A stretch of 64,000 nucleotides of DNA from Ruminococcus flavefaciens (GCA_015067005.1 SVNH01000001.1:1-64000), one strand, 5' to 3'; positions 19,004-28,975 are shown, counted from the stretch's first letter. Notes: generated by a model not told the origin, from the sequence alone. Numbers and translations: made by a program.

Positions 19004-20152
19004 ATGAATATCCAGTTTGACGCTCTGCCGCTCGTTAGCGACAGAATGACAGGTATCGGCTGGTGTGAAGCCGGTCAGACAATGGCGCTTGCAAAGCTTC
19101 ATCCCGAAAATGAATATTCCTATAATTTTTTCTCGCGTAAGGACGATCATATCAAGCTTGAACGTATAAGTCCGTTTGCAGGAGATAATATAAAAACTAA
19201 CCTCGTGCATTTTTCCGGTTATATGTACCGTGCGGCTTCGACCTTCGTTCCGGTGCCGTATTCGCATTTCTTTGGTCAAAAAGCTGATATAACACATTTT
19301 TTCAATTATATCGTTCCGCCCGGAGTGCATGGAAAAACAGTTGTGACAGTTCACGATATGGTATATAAGGCTTTTCCGGAGACTGTCAGAGGCAGGACTA
19401 AGGTAATGCTCAATACAGGTCTGAAGAAGTCGATGAAACGCGCTGATATTATCGTTACTGATTCTGAATTCTCAAAGCGCGAGATAATCAAATACTTTCC
19501 GCAGCATGAGGAAAAGATACGAGTTGTTCCGTGCGGCGTTGATCTTGAAAAGTTTCATCCGTGTACTGAGCCTGAGCGCATACCGCAGGTGAAGGAATTG
19601 CTCGGTATCGAGGGCGATTACTTCCTCTATTTAGGTACTATCGAGCCGCGAAAGAACCTTGAAAGGCTCATCAGCGCCTATAATGCGCTTGCGAAGAAGC
19701 TTGGCGGCGAGTGTCCGAAGCTTGTTCTTGCCGGCGGCAAGGGCTGGCTCTATGACGGCATATTTGCGCGTGTGGAGCGTCTGGGCTTGCAGGATAAGGT
19801 GATTTTCACGAAATATGTGCCGTCTGAGGATATGAATCCGCTCATGTGCGGTGCGCTGGCATTTGTATTCCCGTCTATATATGAGGGATTTGGTATGCCG
19901 CCGCTTGAAGCTATGGCTTGCGGAGTGCCTGTTCTTACATCCGGAGAGGCTTCGCTGCCGGAGGTCACGGGAGACTGCGCTGTTATATGTGACGCTTACT
20001 CGGTCGAGAGCATCGCAAAGGGACTTTACCGTCTTTACAAGGACGATAAACTGAGAAAAGACCTCTCGGTACGCGGTTTTGAAAGGGCTAAGACCTTTAC
20101 ATGGGAGCGCTCAGCTGAGATACTGTGGAGCGTTTACGAGGAATTGCTGTGA
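19004..20152 (+). CDS. Glycosyltransferase family 4
   Basis: 382 aa, GT-B fold. The C-terminal nucleotide-sugar half shows [20 protein letters not shown] and the retaining EX7E motif in [22 protein letters not shown]. It resembles mannosyl/rhamnosyl transferases of the WbpZ/WbpY type, which fits the GDP-mannose and GDP-D-rhamnose supply in this cluster, but the acceptor and sugar are unknown. No signal or membrane helix. The stop codon overlaps the start of the next gene by one base. Confidence 0.92.
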   Translation: MNIQFDALPLVSDRMTGIGWCEAGQTMALAKLHPENEYSYNFFSRKDDHIKLERISPFAGDNIKTNLVHFSGYMYRAASTFVPVPYSHFFGQKADITHFFNYIVPPGVHGKTVVTVHDMVYKAFPETVRGRTKVMLNTGLKKSMKRADIIVTDSEFSKREIIKYFPQHEEKIRVVPCGVDLEKFHPCTEPERIPQVKELLGIEGDYFLYLGTIEPRKNLERLISAYNALAKKLGGECPKLVLAGGKGWLYDGIFARVERLGLQDKVIFTKYVPSEDMNPLMCGALAFVFPSIYEGFGMPPLEAMACGVPVLTSGEASLPEVTGDCAVICDAYSVESIAKGLYRLYKDDKLRKDLSVRGFERAKTFTWERSAEILWSVYEELL

Positions 20153-20667
20153 TGAAGGTTTTCAAGACGGTTTTGAAGATCATCGCTGTCGCTGCCATTG
20201 CAGCTTTGATGCTGATAGCCAGTATAGAGGACGGCGGAAAGCGTGTTTTCATCGGTAAATATACCAGAGATCATATCAGCATTGCGTTATATTGCATAGC
20301 TTGGGTGTGCAACGGCATATTGCTGGCTATGTTTCTGAAAAAGAAGAGAAGTCCGGATGAGCAGAAAAGGATCAATCCTGTGCTGCCCATTGCGGCGGCA
20401 CTTGCTGAGGCAGGGTTGACTGTGTTTATCATTGTTGTGTCTTCTTTCGGGGATTTCAGAGAGGCTTCACGCATAAATAGTCCCGACAGAGACCATTATA
20501 TCGTCAGGATAGAGGACGAGGACTGGTTCGGCAATTCAAAATATAAATTCTATATCAAGGACAGCGGTGTCATTTACCGGTATATCTTCGATGCCGGCAA
20601 CCCTTTACCGGAGCTTGAATGGACAGACGACGGCATCATATACAATGGTGATCTTTATGAATATTAA
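20152..20667 (+). CDS. Small membrane protein, paralogue A (unknown)
   Basis: 171 aa. Three hydrophobic helices (about residues 5-22, 42-60, 80-98) then a roughly 70-residue domain that ends with LEWTDDGIIYNGDLYEY. I do not recognise the family. The C-terminal domain is clearly related to that of the next gene (shared pattern: YxxxDxGVxYRxxF...LEWTDDGxIxxxxLYEY). ATG overlaps the upstream stop (TGATG), so translation is coupled to the glycosyltransferase. The pair interrupts an otherwise standard glycan cluster. Confidence 0.8.
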   Translation: MKVFKTVLKIIAVAAIAALMLIASIEDGGKRVFIGKYTRDHISIALYCIAWVCNGILLAMFLKKKRSPDEQKRINPVLPIAAALAEAGLTVFIIVVSSFGDFREASRINSPDRDHYIVRIEDEDWFGNSKYKFYIKDSGVIYRYIFDAGNPLPELEWTDDGIIYNGDLYEY

Positions 20668-21187
20668 GCGTGTGAGGTGGCTGTGTGCAGCCGCGGGAAT
20701 GCTATCGTTCATTGGAATTATCGTGCTGGGAAGAGTTCAGAGCGATGACAGGATGATAATTATCGGAAGAGTTACTGGCTATGATATGGAGTTTGGCTGT
20801 GAATTAGCTTTGTATTTAAGCATTCTGGGACTATTGACTTCACTTGTGATAGCCGCATCAGAAAGCAAGGCTTCTTATAAAACGCTCAGAACTGTTCTTG
20901 CGGTGCTCGTTGGCATATTAGTTGAGATACCGCTGACGATACTTTTATTTATAATGATGGTAGGTTGGGGCAGAAGCCCCGATCATCCTGAAAAGCTCAA
21001 AAGCCCGGATGGAAAGCATTGTATCATAAAGACAAAGGCTACCGTTGAAGGCTGTGTCGGAGCGGAGTATTACGTCAGGGATAAGGGCGTGGTATATCGT
21101 TTGCTGTTTGAGGATAGACACGCAGATACTACGTTGGAATGGACAGATGACGGCGTGATATTTGATAATAAACTCTATGAATACTGA
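20657..21187 (+). CDS. Small membrane protein, paralogue B (unknown)
   Basis: 176 aa. Same plan as the preceding gene: three hydrophobic helices (about residues 7-25, 46-66, 80-105), then a short domain with KAKATVEGCVGAEYYVRDKGVVYR-like start and LEWTDDGVIFDNKLYEY at the end. The chosen ATG (MNIKRVRW) overlaps the end of paralogue A by 11 bases, so the two are co-translated. Probably a tandem duplication that has diverged. No function can be assigned. Confidence 0.78.
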   Translation: MNIKRVRWLCAAAGMLSFIGIIVLGRVQSDDRMIIIGRVTGYDMEFGCELALYLSILGLLTSLVIAASESKASYKTLRTVLAVLVGILVEIPLTILLFIMMVGWGRSPDHPEKLKSPDGKHCIIKTKATVEGCVGAEYYVRDKGVVYRLLFEDRHADTTLEWTDDGVIFDNKLYEY

Positions 21188-21196
21188 GGTGAGAGA

Positions 21197-22330
21197 ATGA
21201 GCGGAAAAAGGCTCAGAGTGCTTGAAGTTAATAAAGCCTACTATCCGCATATCGGCGGTATAGAGACCGTTATAAGGCAATATTCCGAGGAACTGAACAA
21301 GCTTGAAGACATTGATGTCAAGGTTCTTGTCTGCCGTGACGGAAGAGGAAAAGGCTGCCGCGAAAGGATAAATCATGTGGATGTGACACGTTCAGGAAGT
21401 CTGGGGACTTATTTCTCGTGTCCGCTTTCGTTCTCGTTCATCACTAAATTCCGAAAAATGGCAAAAAAAGCCGATGTGGTGCACATCCATGTACCTTTTC
21501 CTCTTGCAGATGCTGCGCTGCTTTTGTCGGGGTACAAGGGCAGAGTTGTGGTATCATGGCACAGTGATGTAGTAAAGCAGAAAAAGCTTCTGCTTCTGTA
21601 TAAGCCGTTCATGAGGAGTCTGCTCAAAAGAGCAGACAGGATACTCGTTGCCACTGAGGGACACATCAACGGCTCTTCGTATCTGCCGGAATTCCGCGAA
21701 AAATGCAGAGTAGTTCCCTATGGCATCGTGCCTGAGTTCTATGACCGCGCTGATAAAGCGCCGTTCCTTACCGGAAAATGCAGCGATGAGAGCAGCGTTA
21801 AGGTGTTTTTCAGCGGAAGGCTCGTATACTATAAGGGGGCGGATGTCCTGTTGGACGCTTTTGCCAAGACCGAAAACTGCGAGCTCTTTATCTCAGGCGA
21901 CGGCGAACTCGAATCACAGCTTCGTGAAAAGGCTCATAACAGCGGTATAGAGGACAAGGTGCATTTTATGGGATTCCTGCCGCAAAAGGAACTGATACAG
22001 GCATTTTCAGACTGTGATATATTCGTTCTGCCTTCGGTCGAGAAGAGCGAGGCATTCGGTATAGTACAGCTTGAAGCTATGGTCTGCGGAAAGCCTGTCA
22101 TAAATACCTCGCTTCCTTCGGGAGTACCTTACGTTAGTATACACGGCGAGACCGGTCTTACCGTTCCGCCTTCTGACGCGGATGCTCTTGCAGAAGCGAT
22201 AAATAAGCTCGCCGGCGATGCTCAGCTTCGTGAAAAATACGGAAAAGCTGCACGTCAGAGAGCAATAAGCGAATTCAATGAAAAAGTTATTATAAAAAGA
22301 CTCTGCGGAGTCCTTTCCGGAGAGATATGA
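21197..22330 (+). CDS. Glycosyltransferase family 4
   Basis: 377 aa, GT-B fold. N-terminal PHIGGIETVIRQYSEEL is the usual GT4 glycine-rich acceptor loop, and the C-terminal half has VFFSGRLVYYKGADVLLDAF and the EX7E motif in KSEAFGIVQLEAMVCGKPV. It probably adds mannose or a deoxyhexose to the lipid-linked glycan. GAGGTGAGAG precedes the ATG, nine bases after the previous stop. Distinct from the GT4 at 19004 (low resemblance outside motifs). Confidence 0.92.
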   Translation: MSGKRLRVLEVNKAYYPHIGGIETVIRQYSEELNKLEDIDVKVLVCRDGRGKGCRERINHVDVTRSGSLGTYFSCPLSFSFITKFRKMAKKADVVHIHVPFPLADAALLLSGYKGRVVVSWHSDVVKQKKLLLLYKPFMRSLLKRADRILVATEGHINGSSYLPEFREKCRVVPYGIVPEFYDRADKAPFLTGKCSDESSVKVFFSGRLVYYKGADVLLDAFAKTENCELFISGDGELESQLREKAHNSGIEDKVHFMGFLPQKELIQAFSDCDIFVLPSVEKSEAFGIVQLEAMVCGKPVINTSLPSGVPYVSIHGETGLTVPPSDADALAEAINKLAGDAQLREKYGKAARQRAISEFNEKVIIKRLCGVLSGEI

Positions 22331-22345
22331 TATAGGAGTGAGTAT

Positions 22346-23287
22346 ATGAAAGCATTGATAATTGGCGGTGCCGGTTTTGTTGGAGGCTATCTGATCCGCG
22401 AACTCAACAATGCAGGCTGGGAGGTATATGCTACCTGTCTGCCGAATGAAGAGATAAAAGGAGAATGTAAAGCCTATAAGCTTGATATTCTTTCAAAAGA
22501 CGAGATAAAGCCCCTGCTTGACGAAATAAAGCCTGATGTGATATATCATCTTGCGGCTCTCAGTTCAGTATCGGTCTCATGGAAAAAGCCTCAGCTTACT
22601 GCCGAGATAAACATTGTCGGCACTATAAACTTGCTTGAAGCCGCAAGAGAAGCCGAGCGCAGGGATATGAAGATACTTCTGATAGGTTCGGGAGAGGAAT
22701 ACGGATTCATTCGTGAAGGGGCGTGTCCGCTGAGCGAGAGCGAGCCGCTTAATCCGGGCAATATCTATGCTGCAACAAAAGCCTGTCAGGGCATGATCGG
22801 TGAGATATACGCAAGAGCCTATAAAATGGACATCGTTATGGTAAGAGCATTCAATCACTCCGGTCCTGAGCAGCTGCCGATATTCGTGATAGCTGATTTC
22901 TGCAAGCAGATCGCTGAGATCGAGGCTGGTATGCACGAGCCTGTTATGTCCGTGGGAAACCTTTCTGCAATGAGAGATTTTACTGATGTCAGGGACGTTG
23001 TTAAGGCTTATAAGCTTCTCGGCGAGAAGGGCGTAAGCGGAAGAGTTTACAACGTAGGACGCGGAAAGGCTGTTACGATACAGTATATCCTCGATACTGC
23101 GGTCGGTATGTCAAAAACTCCGATCGAAGTAAAGCGCGATCCTGCAAGGATGAGAGCTTCGGATATTCCTTTGATAGAACCGGATATTTCACGCATAAAT
23201 GCTGATACAGGCTGGAAGGCTGAAATATCTATCGAGCAGACTATCAGGGATACGCTTGATTACTGGCGCGGAAAGTGCGGGGATTGA
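22346..23287 (+). CDS. rmd: GDP-6-deoxy-D-mannose reductase (GDP-4-keto-6-deoxymannose reductase)
   Basis: 313 aa, extended SDR. Reduces GDP-4-keto-6-deoxymannose to GDP-D-rhamnose. The N-terminal GGAGFVGGYLIREL binds NAD(P)H; IGSGEEYG, the YAATK catalytic Tyr-Lys motif, RAFNHSGPEQ and VGNLSAMRDFTDVRDVVKAY are the signature of RMD proteins. It acts directly after Gmd. GGAGTGAG precedes the ATG. Alternative assignment as a fucose synthase (WcaG) is less likely because that family has a different substrate loop. Confidence 0.88.
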   Translation: MKALIIGGAGFVGGYLIRELNNAGWEVYATCLPNEEIKGECKAYKLDILSKDEIKPLLDEIKPDVIYHLAALSSVSVSWKKPQLTAEINIVGTINLLEAAREAERRDMKILLIGSGEEYGFIREGACPLSESEPLNPGNIYAATKACQGMIGEIYARAYKMDIVMVRAFNHSGPEQLPIFVIADFCKQIAEIEAGMHEPVMSVGNLSAMRDFTDVRDVVKAYKLLGEKGVSGRVYNVGRGKAVTIQYILDTAVGMSKTPIEVKRDPARMRASDIPLIEPDISRINADTGWKAEISIEQTIRDTLDYWRGKCGD

Positions 23288-23291
23288 TGAT

Positions 23292-23966
23292 ATGAAGAGA
23301 TTATTGGCGGTACTGATCGGGTGTGCAGTTGCGGCGGGGACATTAGCCGGCTGCGGAAAAAGCAAGTCTTCTTCGCTTAAAAAGGGCGATGCTACAAAGC
23401 TTGTTGGCGAATGGCACGGAGACAAGCTGGATTTCGGCGTTGAAAATGATACAACAGGATGGATAGGTATTGAACAGGATGTCAGTGATGTTCTGTGCCT
23501 TAAAAATGACGGAAGTCTCATGATGAGCCCTTCTACGTTTTCAAAGGACGATTATAAATTCGACGGCGAAAAGCTTGTTCTGGAAGTTAACAGAAAGACT
23601 GCACTGAATATGACTAAGGTCGAGCCGGGAAGTGCGGATGAGGTTGCCGGAAGATATAAGCTTACGAGCGGACAGGTATACGATTCTGTATATAACGGCT
23701 ATAACAAGAAAGCAGAAACAAATAATGATGTAAAACTTGAAAAAGGCGCTCTTGATATATATATTGATCTTGGAACAGATAGATCTGTTATGCAGGTGAG
23801 ATTCCCGCTGAATCTTGAAATATACGACAGTTCAATGTTTATTGAGTCCAAGACTGTATTATCTGAGAATATGCTGTTTGGTATGGTGGAATATGATCTG
23901 AGCGGCGATAAGCTCTCAATTAGTAACAGTTCAGGTGATAAGTATAAATTCACAAGAGCGGACTGA
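23292..23966 (+). CDS. Lipoprotein, unknown function
   Basis: 224 aa. The signal peptide MKRLLAVLIGCAVAAGTLAGC ends in a clear lipobox (LAGC), so Cys21 should be lipidated and the mature protein anchored outside the membrane. The remainder is beta-rich (repeating DGSLMMSPSTF, DKLSISNSSGDKYKF) and resembles DUF5640-like lipoproteins of ruminococci, though I am not certain. It starts four bases after the rmd stop and closes the polysaccharide cluster. Confidence 0.85.
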   Translation: MKRLLAVLIGCAVAAGTLAGCGKSKSSSLKKGDATKLVGEWHGDKLDFGVENDTTGWIGIEQDVSDVLCLKNDGSLMMSPSTFSKDDYKFDGEKLVLEVNRKTALNMTKVEPGSADEVAGRYKLTSGQVYDSVYNGYNKKAETNNDVKLEKGALDIYIDLGTDRSVMQVRFPLNLEIYDSSMFIESKTVLSENMLFGMVEYDLSGDKLSISNSSGDKYKFTRAD

Positions 23967-23998
23967 TAATCAGGGATGTCTCGTGAAAGGAGATAGAA

Positions 23999-24343
23999 AT
24001 GTCCGAATTAAAGCTGACAAATGAAAAAATGCATACCTTTGACGGTCATGAAAAAATAGGAACGTTCAAGGCTTCGGCTAAGCTTATGGAGTTCGGAAGC
24101 AGGCAGAATGAAGCTAACGAGATCCTCGGCGCAAATATCAATGACCTCATAAAACGTGTCTGTGCGCTTGAAGACAAACAGATACAGACAACTGAGAATA
24201 TGCGTATGATAGCTGAGGAACTCGGTGCATTCAAAAAGGAGCTTGACCGCGTGAGACTTTCTGAAAAACTGAATTCGAGCACAGTCGAGCGCCTGAGCAA
24301 TGCACTGCGTCTTGCAGAGGAAAATTCAAATCCGGAAGAATAG
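23999..24343 (+). CDS. Small coiled-coil protein, unknown
   Basis: 114 aa, soluble, highly charged, with a long coiled coil from about residue 45 to the end (heptads such as INDLIKRVCALEDKQIQTTENMRMIAEELGAFKKELDRV). No recognised domain. AAAGGAG precedes the ATG. It lies between the lipoprotein gene and the ATP synthase promoter, so is probably the last gene of the upstream transcript. Confidence 0.75.
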   Translation: MSELKLTNEKMHTFDGHEKIGTFKASAKLMEFGSRQNEANEILGANINDLIKRVCALEDKQIQTTENMRMIAEELGAFKKELDRVRLSEKLNSSTVERLSNALRLAEENSNPEE

Positions 24344-24384
24344 GAATATATCCGTATTCATATTGTTGAATTAGTGTTAAATAC

Positions 24385-24413
24385 TTGACTTTTCAGTATT
24401 TATGTTATATTAT
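24385..24413 (+). promoter_or_regulatory. Promoter of the ATP synthase operon
   Basis: TTGACT, 17 bases, TATTAT, ending 82 bases before atpB. Confidence 0.75.
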
Positions 24414-24495
24414 TTATAGTGGCGGTTAAAGGCAGTGCATTATAAGATAATGCCGGAAAAAGCTGCTTGACTTGAGTGGGAAAGAAGGTGTTAAA

Positions 24496-25185
24496 ATGGG
24501 TGATCTTGCCGATAAGCTTATGGAAGAACTGGAATGCCGGACTTCTTTTGAGATACCGATCTTCGGAGGAATCCCCGTTCCTGAATCCTGTGTTATGACA
24601 TGGATAATAATGGCTTTTCTGGTAATAGCTTCAATAATATTCACAAAGACCATGAAGATAGTTCCGAAAGGAGCACAGTGTATAATCGAAGGCTTTATAT
24701 GCTGGATGGACGATTTCTTTATTGAAATACTCGGCAAAAAGGGAAAGAAGTATCTGCCTGTTCTGGAAACACTTCTGATTTACATAGGTATTTCAAACGT
24801 TATCGGTCTTTTCGGGCTTCGCCCGCCGACAAAAGACCTCGGTGTTACTGCAACTCTGGCTATATTTTCGATACTGCTGATACAGTTCAGCGGTATTCGT
24901 GAAAAAGGCTTGAAGAAATGGCTGAAAAGCTTCACAGAGCCGATGGCTTTCATGCTTCCGCTGAATCTTCTTGAACTTGTTATCAAGCCGCTCTCACTTT
25001 GTATGCGACTTTTCGGAAATGTCCTCGGTGCATTCGTTATCATGGAGTTCATAAAGCTTCTTGTACCGGTCGGAGTTCCGCTGGTATTCAGCTTCTATTT
25101 CGATGTGTTTGATGGATGTATACAGGCATATGTATTTGTATTCCTCACCTCATTGTTTATGTCTGAGGCTATGGAAGAGGAATAG
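24496..25185 (+). CDS. atpB: F1F0-ATP synthase subunit a
   Basis: 229 aa, membrane subunit of F0 forming the ion half-channels against the c-ring. Five hydrophobic helices are visible. The essential arginine region is PLSLCMRLFGNVLGAFVIMEF (helix 4), and the final helix pair ends with AYVFVFLTSLFMSEAM. The ATG at MGDLADKL is chosen because AAGAAGGTG lies before it. First gene of atpB-E-F-(HA)-G-PNPOx-D-C. Confidence 0.95.
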   Translation: MGDLADKLMEELECRTSFEIPIFGGIPVPESCVMTWIIMAFLVIASIIFTKTMKIVPKGAQCIIEGFICWMDDFFIEILGKKGKKYLPVLETLLIYIGISNVIGLFGLRPPTKDLGVTATLAIFSILLIQFSGIREKGLKKWLKSFTEPMAFMLPLNLLELVIKPLSLCMRLFGNVLGAFVIMEFIKLLVPVGVPLVFSFYFDVFDGCIQAYVFVFLTSLFMSEAMEEE

Positions 25186-25250
25186 GATCAGCAAAGTTAT
25201 TTGCTTGCCGGCGGTATGACCGGTGAATTATCAAATGGAGGTATATAATT

Positions 25251-25472
25251 ATGGGACTTTTAGCAATTGGTGCAGGCATCGCTGTTCTTACAGGTTTAGG
25301 TGCAGGTATAGGTATAGGTATCGCAACTTCAAAGGCTGCTGAGGCTATCGCACGTCAGCCGGAAGCAAAGGGCGATATAAACAAGGCGCTCCTCCTTGGA
25401 TGTGCGCTCGCAGAAGCAACTGCTATCTACGGATTCGTTATTGCAATCCTCATTATCCTGTTCCTTAAATAA
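25251..25472 (+). CDS. atpE: F1F0-ATP synthase subunit c
   Basis: 73 aa, the two-helix proteolipid of the rotor ring. The polar loop is ARQPEAKGD and the ion-carrying carboxylate is Glu55 (ALAEATAIYG). At the position of the Na+ ligand Gln32 of Ilyobacter-type c subunits there is Ile22 (GAGIGIG), and the Ser next to the carboxylate is Ala56, although Thr57 and Tyr60 are kept. These losses point to proton rather than sodium coupling, an inference. GGAGG precedes the ATG. Confidence 0.96.
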   Translation: MGLLAIGAGIAVLTGLGAGIGIGIATSKAAEAIARQPEAKGDINKALLLGCALAEATAIYGFVIAILIILFLK

Positions 25473-25518
25473 GAATCTTTCAGCGAAATATAAGGAGCAA
25501 TTTTAAGGAGGAAAGCAA

Positions 25519-26016
25519 ATGCTGGATATAGATATCTGGAATTTTATCTGGGCAGCGATAAACCTTATCCTGCTGCTCATACTTATGAAGATATTCCTCT
25601 TCAAACCGGTCAGAAAAATGATGGATGAGCGCACTAAAATGGTGCAGGATGACCTCGATTCAGCTAAGAGATCAAAGGAAGAGGCTGATGAACTGCTCAA
25701 GCAGTATCAGGATGACATAAGCGGCGCTAAGGAAGAGGCTCAGAAGATCATTGAAAAGGCTCATCAGGATGCAGAGACCGAAAGAGCTGCTATCATCAGA
25801 AAATCTCACGAAGAGGCTGAACGTATCGTTGCCGATGCAGGAAAAACTATCGAGAACGAACGCAGAAGAGTTATCGCACAGGCTCAGACTGAGTTTGCAG
25901 ATCTGGTCATTGAAGCTGCATCAAAGGTCATCGGTGAGAACGTTGATGATGAAAAGAACCGTCGTCTTGTAGACAAGTTCCTCTCAGAAGAGGAGGGTGT
26001 AAACAATGAACGATAA
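25519..26016 (+). CDS. atpF: F1F0-ATP synthase subunit b
   Basis: 165 aa. One N-terminal membrane helix ([23 protein letters not shown]) followed by a long charged coiled coil that forms the peripheral stalk linking F0 to delta/F1. Length and layout are standard. AAGGAGG precedes the ATG. The last 11 bases overlap the start of the delta-alpha fusion gene, indicating coupled translation of the stalk with the subunit it binds. Confidence 0.95.
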   Translation: MLDIDIWNFIWAAINLILLLILMKIFLFKPVRKMMDERTKMVQDDLDSAKRSKEEADELLKQYQDDISGAKEEAQKIIEKAHQDAETERAAIIRKSHEEAERIVADAGKTIENERRRVIAQAQTEFADLVIEAASKVIGENVDDEKNRRLVDKFLSEEEGVNNER

Positions 26017-28033
26017 GGCAAAAGAACTTCTTAATGACCTTGTAAGACTAAATGTTCCTGCACAGGATGTTGAAGATACAAGAAGACTTCTTGAATCCTG
26101 CGCGGATATTGCGGATACTCTCGGAAATCCGCTTGTTACCCACGATGAAAAGAATACAGTTATCTCAAAGATATTCCCTGAGAGTATGCATAAATTCATC
26201 ATGAGCGTTGTGCGCTCGGGTGAGATCGGAAGTATCAGCGAGATATTTGATGAATATACCGATATTCTCCTTGAAAAAGAAGGCAGCATAAGAGCCGTTG
26301 TGCGCTATGTTACGCCGCTTACGGAGTCTCAGCAGGCTGATCTGCGTAAGTTTATCATGGAGAAATTCGTTAAGGACGATGTTGCAATCGAATACCGCCG
26401 CGATCCTGACATCATAGGCGGTTTTATACTTAATGCAGGCGATGTTGAATACGATAAGAGCTATCGTACAAGCCTGAGAGCAATGAGGGATTCCCTCCAT
26501 AACAAAGCCGCTGAACTCGCTGAGAAGGAAGAAGGCGGAAAAAGAGGCTCAGGCGACATCATTTCTGTACTCAAAACTGAGGTCAGAGACTTCGACATCA
26601 AGACCGGTGCTACTGAGACAGGCTTCATAACACGTCTCGGTGACGGTATCGCAAGAGTTCGCGGCATGAATTCAGTTATGTACGGTGAACTCGTTGAATT
26701 TGAAACAGGTATCAGAGGTATCGTTCAGAACCTCGAAGAAAAGACCGCAGGCGTTGTTCTGCTCGGAGACGATCACGGTCTTACAGAGGGCTCTTCTGTT
26801 ATCAGAACAGGTAAACGTGCCGGAATCGGCGTGAGTGATGCTCTTCTCGGAAGAGTTGTAGACGCTCTCGGCGCTCCTATCGACGGTCTCGGAAGCATCA
26901 GCGCTGAGGACTATTTCCCTATCGAGCGTGAAGCACCGGGCGTTATCGAGCGTAAGTCCGTAAGTGTACCGCTTCAGACAGGTATCCTTGCTATCGACTC
27001 GATGTTCCCTATCGGAAGAGGTCAGCGTGAGCTTATCATCGGTGACCGTCAGACCGGTAAGACCTCTATCGCTCTTGATACCATTATCAACCAGAAGGAC
27101 AAGGACGTTATCTGTGTTTATGTTGCTATCGGACAGAAGTCCTCAACAGTAGCGCAGGTAGTGAATACATTCAAAAAATACGGAGCAATGGATTATTCCG
27201 TAGTTGTTTCGGCTTCTGCGAGCGATCCTGCACCGTTCCAGTATATAGCGCCTTATTCGGGAACTGCTATTGCGGAATACTTCATGTCCAAGGGCAAGGA
27301 TGTTCTGATCGTTTATGATGATCTTTCAAAACACGCCGTAGCCTACCGTGCGATGTCGCTTCTGCTTCACCGTCCGCCGGGACGTGAGGCTTATCCGGGT
27401 GACGTATTCTATCTCCATTCAAGACTTCTTGAGCGTTCGAGCCGTCTTGATGACGAGCACGGCGGCGGTTCACTGACTGCCCTCCCGATAATCGAGACTC
27501 TTGCCGGTGATATTTCAGCTTATATCCCGACTAATGTAATCTCTATCACTGACGGACAGATATTCCTTGAAAGCGAATTGTTCAATTCCGGACTTCGTCC
27601 GGCTGTGAACTACGGTCTTTCTGTATCGCGTGTAGGCGGTGCCGCTCAGACCAAGGCTATGAAGAAGGCTGCCGGAAATCTCCGTATCGACCTTGCACAG
27701 TTCAAGGAAATGGAGATATTCACACAGTTCTCATCAGAGCTTGACCAGTCAACAACAGAACTCCTTGAGCATGGTCATATGCTTACAGAGCTTCTCAAGC
27801 AGCCGCTCTATAATCCGCTTCCGCACTATGAACAGGTAATACTTCTCTATGCTGCACAGCATGATCTCTTCAAGGGTATACCGATCGGCGAACTCAGAGA
27901 GTATCGTATTGAACTTATGAACTATATCCGCACCTATGGTCAGGATATAATAGATGAGATCGAGCAGAACAAGATCCTCACAGATGATCTGGCAGAGCGT
28001 ATAGAGCGCATAGTAACAGCATTTGAAGAATAG
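26006..28033 (+). CDS. atpA: Fused ATP synthase subunits delta (OSCP) and alpha
   Basis: 675 aa, in place of separate atpH and atpA. Residues 1-165 are a complete delta subunit: helical N-domain, then the conserved C-domain ([17 protein letters not shown] ... [22 protein letters not shown]). A charged linker (about 166-184, with [12 protein letters not shown]) leads to a full alpha subunit starting at [12 protein letters not shown], with [12 protein letters not shown], the P-loop GDRQTGKTS (about 344-352) and the C-terminal helical domain. No start codon with a Shine-Dalgarno exists near the alpha junction, so a single chain is expected. If real, each of the three alpha subunits carries a delta, though only one is needed per complex. 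Fusions of b and delta are known in mycobacteria; this arrangement is unusual. Confidence 0.93.
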   Translation: MNDKAKELLNDLVRLNVPAQDVEDTRRLLESCADIADTLGNPLVTHDEKNTVISKIFPESMHKFIMSVVRSGEIGSISEIFDEYTDILLEKEGSIRAVVRYVTPLTESQQADLRKFIMEKFVKDDVAIEYRRDPDIIGGFILNAGDVEYDKSYRTSLRAMRDSLHNKAAELAEKEEGGKRGSGDIISVLKTEVRDFDIKTGATETGFITRLGDGIARVRGMNSVMYGELVEFETGIRGIVQNLEEKTAGVVLLGDDHGLTEGSSVIRTGKRAGIGVSDALLGRVVDALGAPIDGLGSISAEDYFPIEREAPGVIERKSVSVPLQTGILAIDSMFPIGRGQRELIIGDRQTGKTSIALDTIINQKDKDVICVYVAIGQKSSTVAQVVNTFKKYGAMDYSVVVSASASDPAPFQYIAPYSGTAIAEYFMSKGKDVLIVYDDLSKHAVAYRAMSLLLHRPPGREAYPGDVFYLHSRLLERSSRLDDEHGGGSLTALPIIETLAGDISAYIPTNVISITDGQIFLESELFNSGLRPAVNYGLSVSRVGGAAQTKAMKKAAGNLRIDLAQFKEMEIFTQFSSELDQSTTELLEHGHMLTELLKQPLYNPLPHYEQVILLYAAQHDLFKGIPIGELREYRIELMNYIRTYGQDIIDEIEQNKILTDDLAERIERIVTAFEE

Positions 28034-28046
28034 GCGGTGACTCTGT

Positions 28047-28955
28047 ATGGCTAATATCAGAGAGATACGTGAGCGAATAGACAGTATCAAGCAGATACTC
28101 AAGATCACCAATGCGATGTATCTGATGTCTTCATCAAAGCTCAAAAAGGCAAGAAAATCTCTTGAGGACACAGAGCCGTATTTCTATAAGCTCCAGACCA
28201 CTATCGACAGTATTCTTGAGCATACCCCTCATACAAGACAGCTTTATTTCGACAGACGTTCGGGTATACCTGAGGAGAAGCGTAAAAAGGGATATATCGT
28301 CATAACAGCCGATAAAGGTCTCTGCGGAAGCTATAACCACAATATACTCAAATTCACTGAGAATGAGCTTCAGCAGGCTGCGGATATTGATAACTGTTCG
28401 CTGTTCATTATGGGACAGGTCGGCAGAATGTACTTCCAGAACCGTATGAGATCAGGCAAGAAAGCCTATGTAGACAGCGAATTCCTCTATACAACGCAGA
28501 ATCCTACTCTTTACAGGGCTATGGAGATAGCGCAGCTCGTTCTTGATAAATTCGAGAGCGGCGAACTCGATGAGGTATATCTTCTCTATACGGATATGGT
28601 AACAGCCAATACACAGGAAGCGAGAAAGGTTAGACTTCTTCCTTTCGAGCGCAAACACCTCGGAAAGGATAAAGACGGTACGCTCAAAAAGCTGCCGAAG
28701 GCTTCGTTCCTTCCTTCACCGGAAGAGGTCATGGCTGAACTCATCCCGAACTACGCAAAGGGCGTTATATACGGCGCTATGGTCGAGGCTTTCTGCTGTG
28801 AGCAGCAATCGCGTATGACCGCTATGGATGCGGCAACTACCAGCGCAAAGGATATGATAAAGGATCTTTCACTGCTCTATAACCGCGCAAGACAGGCTGC
28901 TATAACTCAGGAGATAACCGAGGTATGCGGCGGTGCGGCTTCTATTGGTGAATGA
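28047..28955 (+). CDS. atpG: F1F0-ATP synthase subunit gamma
   Basis: 302 aa, central rotor shaft of F1. N-terminal helix ANIREIRERIDSIKQILKITNAMYLMSS and C-terminal helix SRMTAMDAATTSAKDMIKDLSLLYNRARQAAITQEITEVCGGA are the conserved coiled-coil pair. Starts 13 bases past the fused delta-alpha gene with a weak GGTGA site. The protein ends slightly later than usual with SIGE. Confidence 0.95.
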   Translation: MANIREIRERIDSIKQILKITNAMYLMSSSKLKKARKSLEDTEPYFYKLQTTIDSILEHTPHTRQLYFDRRSGIPEEKRKKGYIVITADKGLCGSYNHNILKFTENELQQAADIDNCSLFIMGQVGRMYFQNRMRSGKKAYVDSEFLYTTQNPTLYRAMEIAQLVLDKFESGELDEVYLLYTDMVTANTQEARKVRLLPFERKHLGKDKDGTLKKLPKASFLPSPEEVMAELIPNYAKGVIYGAMVEAFCCEQQSRMTAMDAATTSAKDMIKDLSLLYNRARQAAITQEITEVCGGAASIGE

Positions 28956-28975
28956 TCTTGATAAGGAGCGATAAT

